Assembly: GCF_026016325.1 (NCBI RefSeq)
Contig: NZ_CP087203.1
Span: 2,232,001 to 2,296,000, forward strand
Reading direction: 5' to 3'
DNA: 64,000 nucleotides
Source of the DNA: Pseudomonas sp. B21-056
GTDB lineage: Bacteria > Pseudomonadota > Gammaproteobacteria > Pseudomonadales > Pseudomonadaceae
Shown: one piece after another, positions 43,283 to 50,731 of the stretch
Layout: each line of letters opens with the position of its first letter
Numbering within the stretch: position 1 is the stretch's first letter
Translations under genes and position numbers: made by a program
The notes under the pieces: model-generated
Database searches by the model: none
What the model was told of the DNA's origin: nothing
Seen by the model: the letters and a program-made list of their open reading frames with translations, nothing else

Positions 43283-44374
43283 ATGGAGACCTCGCAACTC
43301 ATCAACCCCGCCGACCAAGGCCGCCGGGTATTCCTGAAAAAATCCCTGGTGGTCTCGGCGGCTGCCGCCACCCTCGGGAACCTGCCCGGGCTTGCCCAGG
43401 CCGAGCCGTTGAGCCAGCGTTACCCGGATCCATTGATCAACATCCTCGACCCCAGCTTCATGGACCTGCGCATCTTCAACGCCAGCGTGGAAAAACTCGC
43501 CACGGGCCTGCGTTGGGCCGAAGGGCCGGTTTGGGTCGGCGACGGCCGCTACCTGCTGGTCAGCGACATTCCCAACAACCGCATCGTGCGTTGGGATGAA
43601 ATCACCGGCGGCCTGTCGGTGTACCGCGAGAACTCCAATTTCTCCAATGGCATGTGCCGTGATCGCCAAGGGCGGTTGCTGGTGTGCGAAGGCTCCACCA
43701 CTTCGAGCGAGGGCCGGCGCATCACCCGTACCGAGCACAACGGCACCGTCACCGTGCTGGCGGACAGTTTCGAAGGCAAACCTTTCAACTCGCCCAACGA
43801 CATCGTGTGCAAGCGCGACGGTTCGGTCTGGTTCACCGACCCACCGTTCCAGACCGGCAACAATTACGAAGGACACAAGGTCACGCCTTCCCAGCCCCAC
43901 GCGGTGTACCGGATCGACGGCGAAACCGCCAAGGTGACCCGGGTGATCGACGACCTGGCGGGGCCGAACGGCCTGTGTTTCTCTCCGGACGAGAAGATTC
44001 TCTATGTGGTGGAGGGCAGAGCCAAGCCCAACCGTCTGATCTGGGCAATCACGGTCAAGGACGACGGTACGCTGGGCGAGCGGCGCAAGCACATCGAAGG
44101 CCTGGACTACGCCGCCCTCGATGGCATCAAGTGCGACGAAAGCGGCAACCTCTGGTGCGGCTGGGGTGGCAACGGTGACCCCAAGGCAGACCTGGAAAAG
44201 CTCGACGGCGTACGGGTGTTCAACCCGGAAGGCAAAGCCATCGGGCACATTTCCCTGCCGGAACGCTGCCCTAATATCTGCTTCGGCGGACGGGAGGGTA
44301 ATCGCTTGTTCATGGCCAGCAGCCATTCGTTGTATTCGCTGTTCGTGAATACCCGGGGGGCGACGTTTGCCTGA
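43283..44374 (+). CDS. SMP-30/gluconolactonase-family protein, Tat-exported
   Basis: This 363-aa protein is a six-bladed beta-propeller lactonase-like enzyme (RWAEGPVWVGDGRYLLVSDIPNNRI; FNSPNDIVCKRDGSVWFTDPPF; GPNGLCFSPDEKILYV; YAALDGIKCDESGNLWCGW). The Glu, Asn and Asp residues that bind the metal are visible in these segments. The N-terminus has a twin-arginine signal (GRRVFLKKSLVVSAAAATLG), so it is probably exported folded. The likely substrate is a sugar lactone. GGAGAG lies upstream of ATG 43283. It is apparently a single-gene unit. Confidence 0.88.
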   Translation: METSQLINPADQGRRVFLKKSLVVSAAAATLGNLPGLAQAEPLSQRYPDPLINILDPSFMDLRIFNASVEKLATGLRWAEGPVWVGDGRYLLVSDIPNNRIVRWDEITGGLSVYRENSNFSNGMCRDRQGRLLVCEGSTTSSEGRRITRTEHNGTVTVLADSFEGKPFNSPNDIVCKRDGSVWFTDPPFQTGNNYEGHKVTPSQPHAVYRIDGETAKVTRVIDDLAGPNGLCFSPDEKILYVVEGRAKPNRLIWAITVKDDGTLGERRKHIEGLDYAALDGIKCDESGNLWCGWGGNGDPKADLEKLDGVRVFNPEGKAIGHISLPERCPNICFGGREGNRLFMASSHSLYSLFVNTRGATFA

Positions 44375-44394
44375 TTGAGATATCGCGATCCATT

Positions 44395-44551
44395 TGTGGC
44401 GAGGGGATTTATCTGTGGCGAGGGGATTTATCCCCGCTGGGCTGCGAAGCGGCCCTAAAACAGGACACCTCGGTGTGCCAGATAGACCACATTGGGGCCG
44501 CTCCGCGACCCAGCGGGGCGGTGCGACGTTTCGCTAAATCCCCTCGCCACA
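44395..44551. repeat. REPIN, class B, with duplicated left arm
   Basis: The left REP is present twice in tandem (TGTGGCGAGGGGATTTATC at 44395 and again at 44414), followed by the inner arms and one right REP ending at 44551. The right arm is also altered (GGGGCGGTGCGACGTTTCGCTAAATCCCC). Confidence 0.85.
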
Positions 44552-44562
44552 GGGTCTTGCTA

Positions 44563-45567
44563 CTACTCGCTTGAGTGCGTTGCCGTACTGCCCCGCACCG
44601 TCAACTCAAACGGCAACACCACCCGCCGTTCGGCAATGGGCTTCTTCTCGATCAGCGCGATCAGCATCTCGACAGCCCTGCGGCCAAAAGTCTCGGCAGG
44701 TTGCGAAATGGTGGTCAGCGGCGGATCGCAATACGCCGCGAACGGGATGTCATCGAAGCCCACCAGGGAAATATCCTCAGGCACTCGCAACCCTGACGCC
44801 TTGATGCGCTTGAGGGCGCCGATGGCCATCTCGTCGTTTTCACAGAACAGCGCGCTGGGACGCTCGGCCAGCGCCAGCATCGTACCGGCGCCGTCGTACC
44901 CGGCGCTCAAGGTGAAGTCGCCGTGGCAGATCAGGCTCGGGTCAACGGCCAGGCCGGCCTGGCGCAAGGCGTCCTCGTAACCGGCCACGCGGTCCAGGGT
45001 CAACGGGCTGCTGCGGGGGCCCTTGATGATGCCGATGCGACGGTGGCCGAGGCCGATCAGGTGCTCGGTCATGGCTTGGGCGGCGGCGCGGTTGTCGAGG
45101 CTGATGGTGGGATAGTCGGCACCCTTGACCACTTCGCAGGCGTTGACCAGCGGCAGGGCTTCGGCACCCGGTGGGAGCGATGCGAAAGGATTACTGGCGC
45201 GCAACTGGATCACGCCATCGGCCTGATGTGCATAGACCAGCGCGGCGAATTCCCGCTCGACCTCTTCCCGGCCCTGGGTGTCGCACAACAACAGTCGATA
45301 ACCCGCGGCCTGGGCGGCCTGCTGGGCACCGCTGATGACCCGGGCGAAGAACGTGTTGGCGATGGCCGGCACCAGGATCACCAGGTTGCCGGTGCGACGG
45401 GAGCGAAACTGCACGGCCATCAGGTTCGGACGATAGCCGGCCTGTTCCACTGCCGCGTTGACCCTGTCCCGCGTCTCGGGCAGTACCCGTTCCGGGGATT
45501 TCAGCGTTCTGGAAACCGTAGCCACCGACACGCCGGCCAGCCGGGCCACTTCACGGATATTGGACAA
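44563..45567 (-). CDS. LacI-family transcriptional repressor
   Basis: This 334-aa regulator has an N-terminal helix-turn-helix (IREVARLAGVSVATVSRTL) with the hinge helix (NLMAVQFRSRRTGNLVIL), and a periplasmic-binding-protein-like sensor domain (DGVIQLRASNPF; GHRRIGIIKGPRSS; SLVGFDDIPFAAYCDPPLTTISQP). TTG at 45567 is preferred: GAGG lies 6 bases before it and it gives the usual LacI start; the open frame continues 23 codons with a GTG. It is divergent from the dehydrogenase operon and a palindromic operator lies between them. Confidence 0.9.
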   Translation of the reverse strand: MSNIREVARLAGVSVATVSRTLKSPERVLPETRDRVNAAVEQAGYRPNLMAVQFRSRRTGNLVILVPAIANTFFARVISGAQQAAQAAGYRLLLCDTQGREEVEREFAALVYAHQADGVIQLRASNPFASLPPGAEALPLVNACEVVKGADYPTISLDNRAAAQAMTEHLIGLGHRRIGIIKGPRSSPLTLDRVAGYEDALRQAGLAVDPSLICHGDFTLSAGYDGAGTMLALAERPSALFCENDEMAIGALKRIKASGLRVPEDISLVGFDDIPFAAYCDPPLTTISQPAETFGRRAVEMLIALIEKKPIAERRVVLPFELTVRGSTATHSSE

Positions 45568-45664
45568 AAACCACCTCGATCGAGCGCCGGAAAATAGCGG
45601 CACGAGGGGGAGCTTACCGCAGGTTGGACACCTCACAAACGCTTCTGCATGAAGAGGGTGGGGT

Positions 45665-45693
45665 TTGACATGCCGCGAAACTGCGCCTAGATT
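45665..45693 (+). promoter_or_regulatory. Sigma-70 promoter of the dehydrogenase operon
   Basis: A perfect -35 TTGACA (45665-45670) is followed after 17 bases by the -10 TAGATT (45688-45693). Transcription should begin near 45700. Confidence 0.75.
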
Positions 45694-45701
45694 CCGCTTT
45701 C

Positions 45702-45717
45702 ATGTAACCGGTTACAT
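45702..45717. promoter_or_regulatory. LacI-family operator (16-bp perfect palindrome)
   Basis: ATGTAACCGGTTACAT is an exact palindrome with the central CG step typical of LacI/GalR operators. It starts 9 bases after the -10 box, so bound repressor would block transcription start. Confidence 0.8.
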
Positions 45718-45747
45718 TGTCATCAGTCCTGGCCTGAGAGAATCGCG

Positions 45748-46923
45748 ATGAATCCTGTGGCACCGAAAATAAGACTGGGTTTCGTGGGCGGTGGAGAGGG
45801 CGCTTTCATCGGTCAGGCCCATCGTCAGGCCGCGGGCCTGGACGGCGGTTTCGAGTTGGTGTGCGGCGCGTTCAGCCGCGATGCCCGCAACAATCGGCAA
45901 ACCGGCGCCACCCTGGGGCTGGCCGCTTCCCGCTGCTACAGCGACTGGCAGCAGTTGTTGGACGCTGAAGCGGCATTGCCTGCGGACCAGCGCATGGAGC
46001 TGCTGGTCATCGTCACCCCCAACCACTTGCACGCACCGATTGCCGTCCAGGCGTTGAAGGTGGGCTTTCATGTGTTCAGCGAAAAGCCCGCGGCGTTGAA
46101 CCTGCCTGAGCTGCTCGCGCTCAAGGATGTGCTGCAAGGCAGCGGCCGCCTGTATGGCCTGGCCCACACGTACCTGGGGTATCCCATGGTCTGGCAGGCG
46201 CGGGAGATGGTGCGCACGGGCGTGATCGGCACGGTGCGCAAAGTGCTGGTCGAGTACCCCCAGGGTTGGCTCAGCCAGGACGTCGCCGGGCAGGGCAACA
46301 AACAGGCCGGCTGGCGCGATGATCCCCAGCAGTCCGGCCTGGGCGGCTGCATCGGCGACATCGGCACACACGCATTTTCCCTGGCAGAGTTCGTGACCGG
46401 GCAGCGCGTCGAACAGCTCTGCGCGGCATTGGGCACCCATATTCCGGGCCGGCAACTGGACGACGACGCCGCGATGCTGTTGCGCATGAGTGATGGCGTC
46501 AGCGGTGTGTTGATCGCCAGCCAGGTCTGCGCCGGTGAAGAGAACCCGTTGAAGATTCGCGTCTACGGCGACAAGGGCGCCCTGGAGTGGCGTCAGGAGG
46601 AACCGTCGAGCCTGATCCATCGCGCTCTCGATAAACCCCTGGGCACCCTGCGTAGCGGTGTCGGCCAGCCGTGGTTGTGCGAGGCCGCCACCCGCCGCAT
46701 GCGCCTACCGGCCGGGCACCCCGAAGGTTATCTGGAAGCCATGGCGAACCTCTACGGCGATTTCGCCCGGGCCATTCGCGAACGGATCGAGGGCCCCGAT
46801 GCGCCTGGCGTACCCGGCATCGAAACCGGCTTGCGCGGCATGGCGTTCATCGAGGCGGCCATTATCAATCATCGTGGCGAGGCGAAGTGGACCGCGCTGA
46901 AAACCGGAGAGTCGCTGCTGTGA
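45748..46923 (+). CDS. Gfo/Idh/MocA-family oxidoreductase
   Basis: This 391-aa NAD(P)-dependent dehydrogenase has an N-terminal Rossmann domain (IRLGFVGGGEGAFIGQAHRQAA) and the family motif EKPAALN (HVFSEKPAALN, near residue 115). The catalytic region GGCIGDIGTHAFSLAEFVTG carries the conserved Asp and His. Family members oxidise sugars, inositols or sugar acids; the substrate is not evident. It is the first gene of an operon with the isomerase-like gene (GTGA overlap), under the operator at 45702. Confidence 0.9.
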   Translation: MNPVAPKIRLGFVGGGEGAFIGQAHRQAAGLDGGFELVCGAFSRDARNNRQTGATLGLAASRCYSDWQQLLDAEAALPADQRMELLVIVTPNHLHAPIAVQALKVGFHVFSEKPAALNLPELLALKDVLQGSGRLYGLAHTYLGYPMVWQAREMVRTGVIGTVRKVLVEYPQGWLSQDVAGQGNKQAGWRDDPQQSGLGGCIGDIGTHAFSLAEFVTGQRVEQLCAALGTHIPGRQLDDDAAMLLRMSDGVSGVLIASQVCAGEENPLKIRVYGDKGALEWRQEEPSSLIHRALDKPLGTLRSGVGQPWLCEAATRRMRLPAGHPEGYLEAMANLYGDFARAIRERIEGPDAPGVPGIETGLRGMAFIEAAIINHRGEAKWTALKTGESLL

Positions 46924-47999
46924 AGACCGCCGATCAAACACCGGGCGGCCTGCGCGGGCCGGCCATTTTCCTGGCCCAGTTCATGTCCGATGAGGCGCCG
47001 TTCGACACCTTGGCGAACATCGCCCGGTGGGCGGCCTCACAAGGGTACAAAGCCGTTCAATTGCCGACCCTGGGCAGCCGCTACATAGACCTGGCCCGGG
47101 CCGCCGACAGCCAGGCCTATTGCGACGAACTCAAGGCCACCTGCGCAGCGGCCGGTGTCGAGATCAGCGAATTGTCGACGCACCTGCAAGGCCAACTGGT
47201 CGCGGTGCACCCGGCGTTCGACGCACTGTTCGACGACTTTGCCCCGGCCCATCTGCGCGGCCAGCCCCACGCCCGGACCGAGTGGGCCATCGAGCAGCTC
47301 AAGCTGGCGGCCCGGGCCAGCCAACGCCTGGGGCTCAGTGCCCATGCGACGTTTTCCGGCGCGCTGCTATGGCCCTACATGTACCCCTGGCCACAACGCC
47401 CGAGCGGGCTTGTCGAGCAAGGGTTCGCCGAACTGGCCCGGCGCTGGTTGCCGATTCTCGATTGCTTCGAGGCAGCCGGCGTCGACCTGTGCTACGAAAT
47501 CCATCCCGGCGAAGACCTCCACGACGGCGCCTCGTTCGAGCGTTTCCTGGAAGCCGTCGCTCACCATCCGCGGGCGGCCATTCTCTACGACCCCAGCCAT
47601 CTGCTGCTGCAACAGATGGACTACCTGGGGTTCATCGACCGCTACCACGCGCGCATCCGCATGTTCCACGTCAAGGACGCGGAGTTTCGCCCCGATGCCC
47701 GCTCCGGTGTGTATGGCGGCTACCAGGGCTGGGTGGATCGCCCCGGCCGGTTCCGTTCCCTGGGGGATGGGCAGGTCGATTTCAAATCGATCTTCAGCAA
47801 GCTGGCCCAATACGATTTCAGCGGTTGGGCGGTGCTGGAATGGGAATGCTGTCTGAAGGATTCGCAACAGGGCGCCGCCGAAGGGGCGGCGTTCATCGAG
47901 CGGCACATGATCAGCAAGACCCGCAAGGCGTTCGATGATTTTGCCGGGGTGACGGCGGATGAGGCGTCCAATCGGCGGCTGCTTGGGTTGCAGAAATAG
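46920..47999 (+). CDS. Sugar phosphate isomerase/epimerase-family protein (TIM barrel)
   Basis: This 359-aa protein belongs to the xylose-isomerase-like TIM-barrel superfamily (AP endonuclease 2 type, as IolE/IolI). Metal-binding segments are recognisable: VDLCYEIHPGEDLHD (Glu), ILYDPSHLLLQ (Asp, His), RIRMFHVKDAEF (His) and WAVLEWECCLKD (Glu). The start is GTG at 46920, whose last bases form the dehydrogenase stop (GTGA). Much longer upstream frames lie inside the dehydrogenase gene. It probably isomerises or dehydrates the product of the dehydrogenase. Confidence 0.87.
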   Translation: MKTADQTPGGLRGPAIFLAQFMSDEAPFDTLANIARWAASQGYKAVQLPTLGSRYIDLARAADSQAYCDELKATCAAAGVEISELSTHLQGQLVAVHPAFDALFDDFAPAHLRGQPHARTEWAIEQLKLAARASQRLGLSAHATFSGALLWPYMYPWPQRPSGLVEQGFAELARRWLPILDCFEAAGVDLCYEIHPGEDLHDGASFERFLEAVAHHPRAAILYDPSHLLLQQMDYLGFIDRYHARIRMFHVKDAEFRPDARSGVYGGYQGWVDRPGRFRSLGDGQVDFKSIFSKLAQYDFSGWAVLEWECCLKDSQQGAAEGAAFIERHMISKTRKAFDDFAGVTADEASNRRLLGLQK

Positions 48000-48003
48000 C
48001 CTC

Positions 48004-48033
48004 TGTGGCGAGGGGATAAATCCCCTCGCCACA
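48004..48033. repeat. Single REP hairpin, class B
   Basis: A 30-base palindrome TGTGGC..GCCACA, nearly the same as the copy at 34433, lies between the isomerase and permease genes. Confidence 0.85.
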
Positions 48034-48082
48034 GAAGGAAAGCTTCAGTTCTGATAAGAACAACAAACAGACGGTGACTGTC

Positions 48083-49312
48083 ATGACCACGATGAACACA
48101 CGCTTGAGCGTGATGATGTTCCTGCAGTTCTTTATCTGGGGCGGCTGGTTCGTCACCCTGGGGACCTTCCTTTCCAGCACCCTGGGCGCCAGTGGTGGGC
48201 AGATCGGCATGGCGTTTTCCACCCAGTCCTGGGGGGCGATCATCGCGCCGTTCGTGATCGGCCTGATCGCCGACCGCTACTTCAATGCCGAACGTATCCT
48301 GGCGGTGTTGCACCTGCTGGGCGCGGTGCTGCTGTATCAGCTGTATTCGGCGCAGGACTTCAGTGGGTTCTATCCGTTCGTGCTGGCGTACATGGTGGTC
48401 TACATGCCGACGCTGGCCCTGGTCAATTCCGTGGCGTTCCGCCAGATGCGCGATCCGGCGCTGGAGTTCTCTCGCGTGCGGGTGTGGGGCACCCTCGGCT
48501 GGATCGTCGCCGGCGTGGTGATCAGTTTTGTGTTCGCCTGGGATTCACGGGAAGCCATTACGGCGGGCGGCTTGCGCAATACCTTCCTGATGGCGGCGAT
48601 TGCCTCGCTTGTCCTGGGCATCTACAGCTTCACGCTGCCGGCCACGGCGCCGCTCAAGGCTGACGCCGGCGGTGGCGTGAAACAACTGCTGGGCCTGGAT
48701 GCCCTGGGGCTGTTGAAGGATCGCAGTTATCTGGTGTTCTTCATCGCTTCGATCCTGATCTGCATCCCGTTGGCGTTCTATTACCAGAACGCCAACCCGT
48801 TCCTGGCCGAAACCGGCATGACCAACCCGACGGCGAAGATGGCCATCGGGCAGGTGTCCGAGGTGCTGTTCATGCTGCTGTTGCCGCTGTTCATCCAGCG
48901 CTTCGGTATCAAGTTGGCACTGTTGGTGGGGATGCTGGCGTGGGCGTTGCGCTACCTGCTGTTCGCCTACGGCAACAACGGTGACCTGGCGTTCATGCTG
49001 TTCGCCGGCATTGCCCTGCATGGCATCTGCTACGACTTCTTTTTTGTCTCGGGGCAGATCTACACCGACGCCAAGGCGCCGGAGCACCTGCGCAGTTCGG
49101 CCCAAGGGCTGATCACCCTGGCGACCTATGGCCTGGGTATGTTGATCGGCTTTCGGGTGGCGGGGCAGGTCACCGATCATTTTGCCGAGGCGGGCGGTCA
49201 TGACTGGACCAGCATTTGGCTGTTCCCGGCCGGGTTCGCGCTGCTGGTGTTCGTCTGCTTCCTGGTTGCCTTCAGCGGCCGGCAAGCGGCGGCCGTTCCT
49301 TCAAAGGCCTGA
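48083..49312 (+). CDS. MFS permease, nucleoside:H+ symporter-like
   Basis: This 409-aa protein has twelve membrane helices and matches the NupG/XapB branch of the major facilitator superfamily (MMFLQFFIWGGWFVTLGTFLS; WGAIIAPFVIGLIADRYFNAERIL; SRVRVWGTLGWIVAGVVI; GICYDFFFVSGQIYTD). Similar permeases also occur in sugar and inositol clusters, so the substrate here may be the compound degraded by the preceding two enzymes. ATG at 48083 is used; a GTG three codons upstream and an ATG three codons downstream are alternatives. It lies 83 bases after the isomerase. Confidence 0.85.
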   Translation: MTTMNTRLSVMMFLQFFIWGGWFVTLGTFLSSTLGASGGQIGMAFSTQSWGAIIAPFVIGLIADRYFNAERILAVLHLLGAVLLYQLYSAQDFSGFYPFVLAYMVVYMPTLALVNSVAFRQMRDPALEFSRVRVWGTLGWIVAGVVISFVFAWDSREAITAGGLRNTFLMAAIASLVLGIYSFTLPATAPLKADAGGGVKQLLGLDALGLLKDRSYLVFFIASILICIPLAFYYQNANPFLAETGMTNPTAKMAIGQVSEVLFMLLLPLFIQRFGIKLALLVGMLAWALRYLLFAYGNNGDLAFMLFAGIALHGICYDFFFVSGQIYTDAKAPEHLRSSAQGLITLATYGLGMLIGFRVAGQVTDHFAEAGGHDWTSIWLFPAGFALLVFVCFLVAFSGRQAAAVPSKA

Positions 49313-49338
49313 AAGGCAAGCATCGGGCTGGACGTCGG

Positions 49339-49995
49339 TCATAGATGACTGACGTCCAGCTTGGTGTAGGTCACTTTCCCGCCTTCGCTGGCATAGCCAA
49401 CGTTGTCCAGGGTGTAGACGCCCGCCTTGAAGTAGAAGTTGTAGCCGTACCAGGACGGGTCGAGCTTCACCTGTTTGCCGAGGTTGTTGATCATCACGGT
49501 GACCTTGCCCTGTTTGTCCATCTGCAGGGAGTAGGTGAAGACTTTGTTCAAGGCAACGTTCGGCACGGTGAACATCACCGGGCTTTTTGCATCCTTGGGC
49601 TTGACCCGGTATTCGACATCCAGGTTGCCGACCCCCTTGGTGACGCGGTAGACGAGTTTCAGCAACGGGGCGGGCGCATCCTTGGCGTGGATCTGCGCGA
49701 CGACCACGCGACCGACCGAAGGTACCTGATTCACGGCCAGGGTGCCTTTGAGGGTGTTGATGCCGCTGTTGTAGCGCCAGTTGCGCAGCTTGCCGTCTTT
49801 TGAGGTTTCCCGCAGCTCGGAGCGCGGGTACTCGCTTTTGCCCGTATGGGAGCCGGTTACGGGGGCCCAGAACACGATCTTGTCACCGGTGTTGGTGAAG
49901 TACTGGTTGCGCAGGGTCGGAACCGCTTTGGTCGCAATGGTCAGGGCTGGGGTTTGTACCGGAAGGGTGATGTTCCAGACAGTCAGGTCAATCAT
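49339..49995 (-). CDS. Polysaccharide lyase family 7 (alginate-lyase-like) protein
   Basis: This 218-aa protein has the three PL7 signatures: YPRSELRET, QIHAKD (family QIH) and YFKAGVYTLDN (YFKAGxYxQ region). PL7 enzymes cut alginate or poly-guluronate by beta-elimination in a jelly-roll fold. It has no signal peptide: the start MIDLTVWNITLPVQTPALTI leads straight into the fold, so it is either cytoplasmic or released another way. ATG at 49995 has GGAG 9 bases upstream; an ATG 11 codons earlier adds no signal sequence. It converges on the permease gene and is transcribed alone. Confidence 0.85.
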   Translation of the reverse strand: MIDLTVWNITLPVQTPALTIATKAVPTLRNQYFTNTGDKIVFWAPVTGSHTGKSEYPRSELRETSKDGKLRNWRYNSGINTLKGTLAVNQVPSVGRVVVAQIHAKDAPAPLLKLVYRVTKGVGNLDVEYRVKPKDAKSPVMFTVPNVALNKVFTYSLQMDKQGKVTVMINNLGKQVKLDPSWYGYNFYFKAGVYTLDNVGYASEGGKVTYTKLDVSHL

Positions 49996-50258
49996 GGTCA
50001 AGCGCTCCAACGGGGGCAGCCGGTGCATATCGGTTCAGCCGGCAAGGGCAGTATTTGCCTTCCGTGGCGCAATGATCTGGTTATCGACGCGACGCTGATT
50101 CGCTGAAGGAGGTTGGAGGGGCAACTGACGAGTGGCTCTAACTTGGGCGTTGCGGGGGGGATGAGGGTTGCGGGTAAATAATGTCGATTTGATGTTAATC
50201 GGGTAGAGTACGCGCCGCCCGAGAGACGGATCCCGGGCGTTTACCCATGGAGTAGTCA

Positions 50259-50594
50259 ATGAAAAGTTTCAGCAAAGTTGTCGCCACTGCACTGTTCGGC
50301 CTGGTCCTGGCGGGTTGCACCGGCACCCCGATGAAGACCCAGCAGTACGACAGCAGCCAGTACACCGTTGTCGGTCACAGTGAAGCGAAGGCCACCGGCC
50401 TGCTGCTGTTTGGCGTGATCCCGATCCGCCAGAACAACCGCTTCGTACGCGCCCAGACCGCCGCGATCCTGGCCAAGGGTGGCGACGCCATGATCAACAC
50501 CCAGGTGCAGGAAGACTGGTTCTGGGCCTGGGTCCTGACCGGCTACACCACGTCGGTGTCCGGGGATGTGGTCAAGCTGAAGAACGTTCAGTAA
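50259..50594 (+). CDS. Small putative lipoprotein
   Basis: This 111-aa protein has a lipoprotein signal with lipobox LAGC (cysteine at residue 20: MKSFSKVVATALFGLVLAGC). The mature part contains GLLLFGVIPIRQNNRFVRAQ and GGDAMINTQVQEDWFWAWV, which resembles small TRL-type or DUF lipoproteins with a heavy-metal-like ferredoxin fold; no firm family name. ATG follows GGAG. A GC hairpin (GCCCG with CGGGC, about 50217-50240) lies in its leader. Confidence 0.78.
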   Translation: MKSFSKVVATALFGLVLAGCTGTPMKTQQYDSSQYTVVGHSEAKATGLLLFGVIPIRQNNRFVRAQTAAILAKGGDAMINTQVQEDWFWAWVLTGYTTSVSGDVVKLKNVQ

Positions 50595-50604
50595 AGGTCA
50601 GCTC

Positions 50605-50717
50605 GATCGTACCCACGCTCTGCGTGGGTACGCCGCCCGGGACGCTCCGCGTTCCGCTTCTAAAGCGTGACGCGGAGCGTCACTGGATGCATTCCCACGC
50701 AGAGCGTGGGAATGATC
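50605..50717. repeat. Palindromic repeat, class D
   Basis: Outer arms GATCGTACCCACGCTCTGCG and its near complement (CGCAGAGCGTGGGAATGATC) enclose an inner stem GACGCTCCGCGTT/GACGCGGAGCGTC. This is the only copy in the window and differs in core from classes A-C. It lies between the lipoprotein and the convergent lactate permease and may end both transcripts. Confidence 0.8.
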
Positions 50718-50731
50718 GGTAGACGTGCCGG

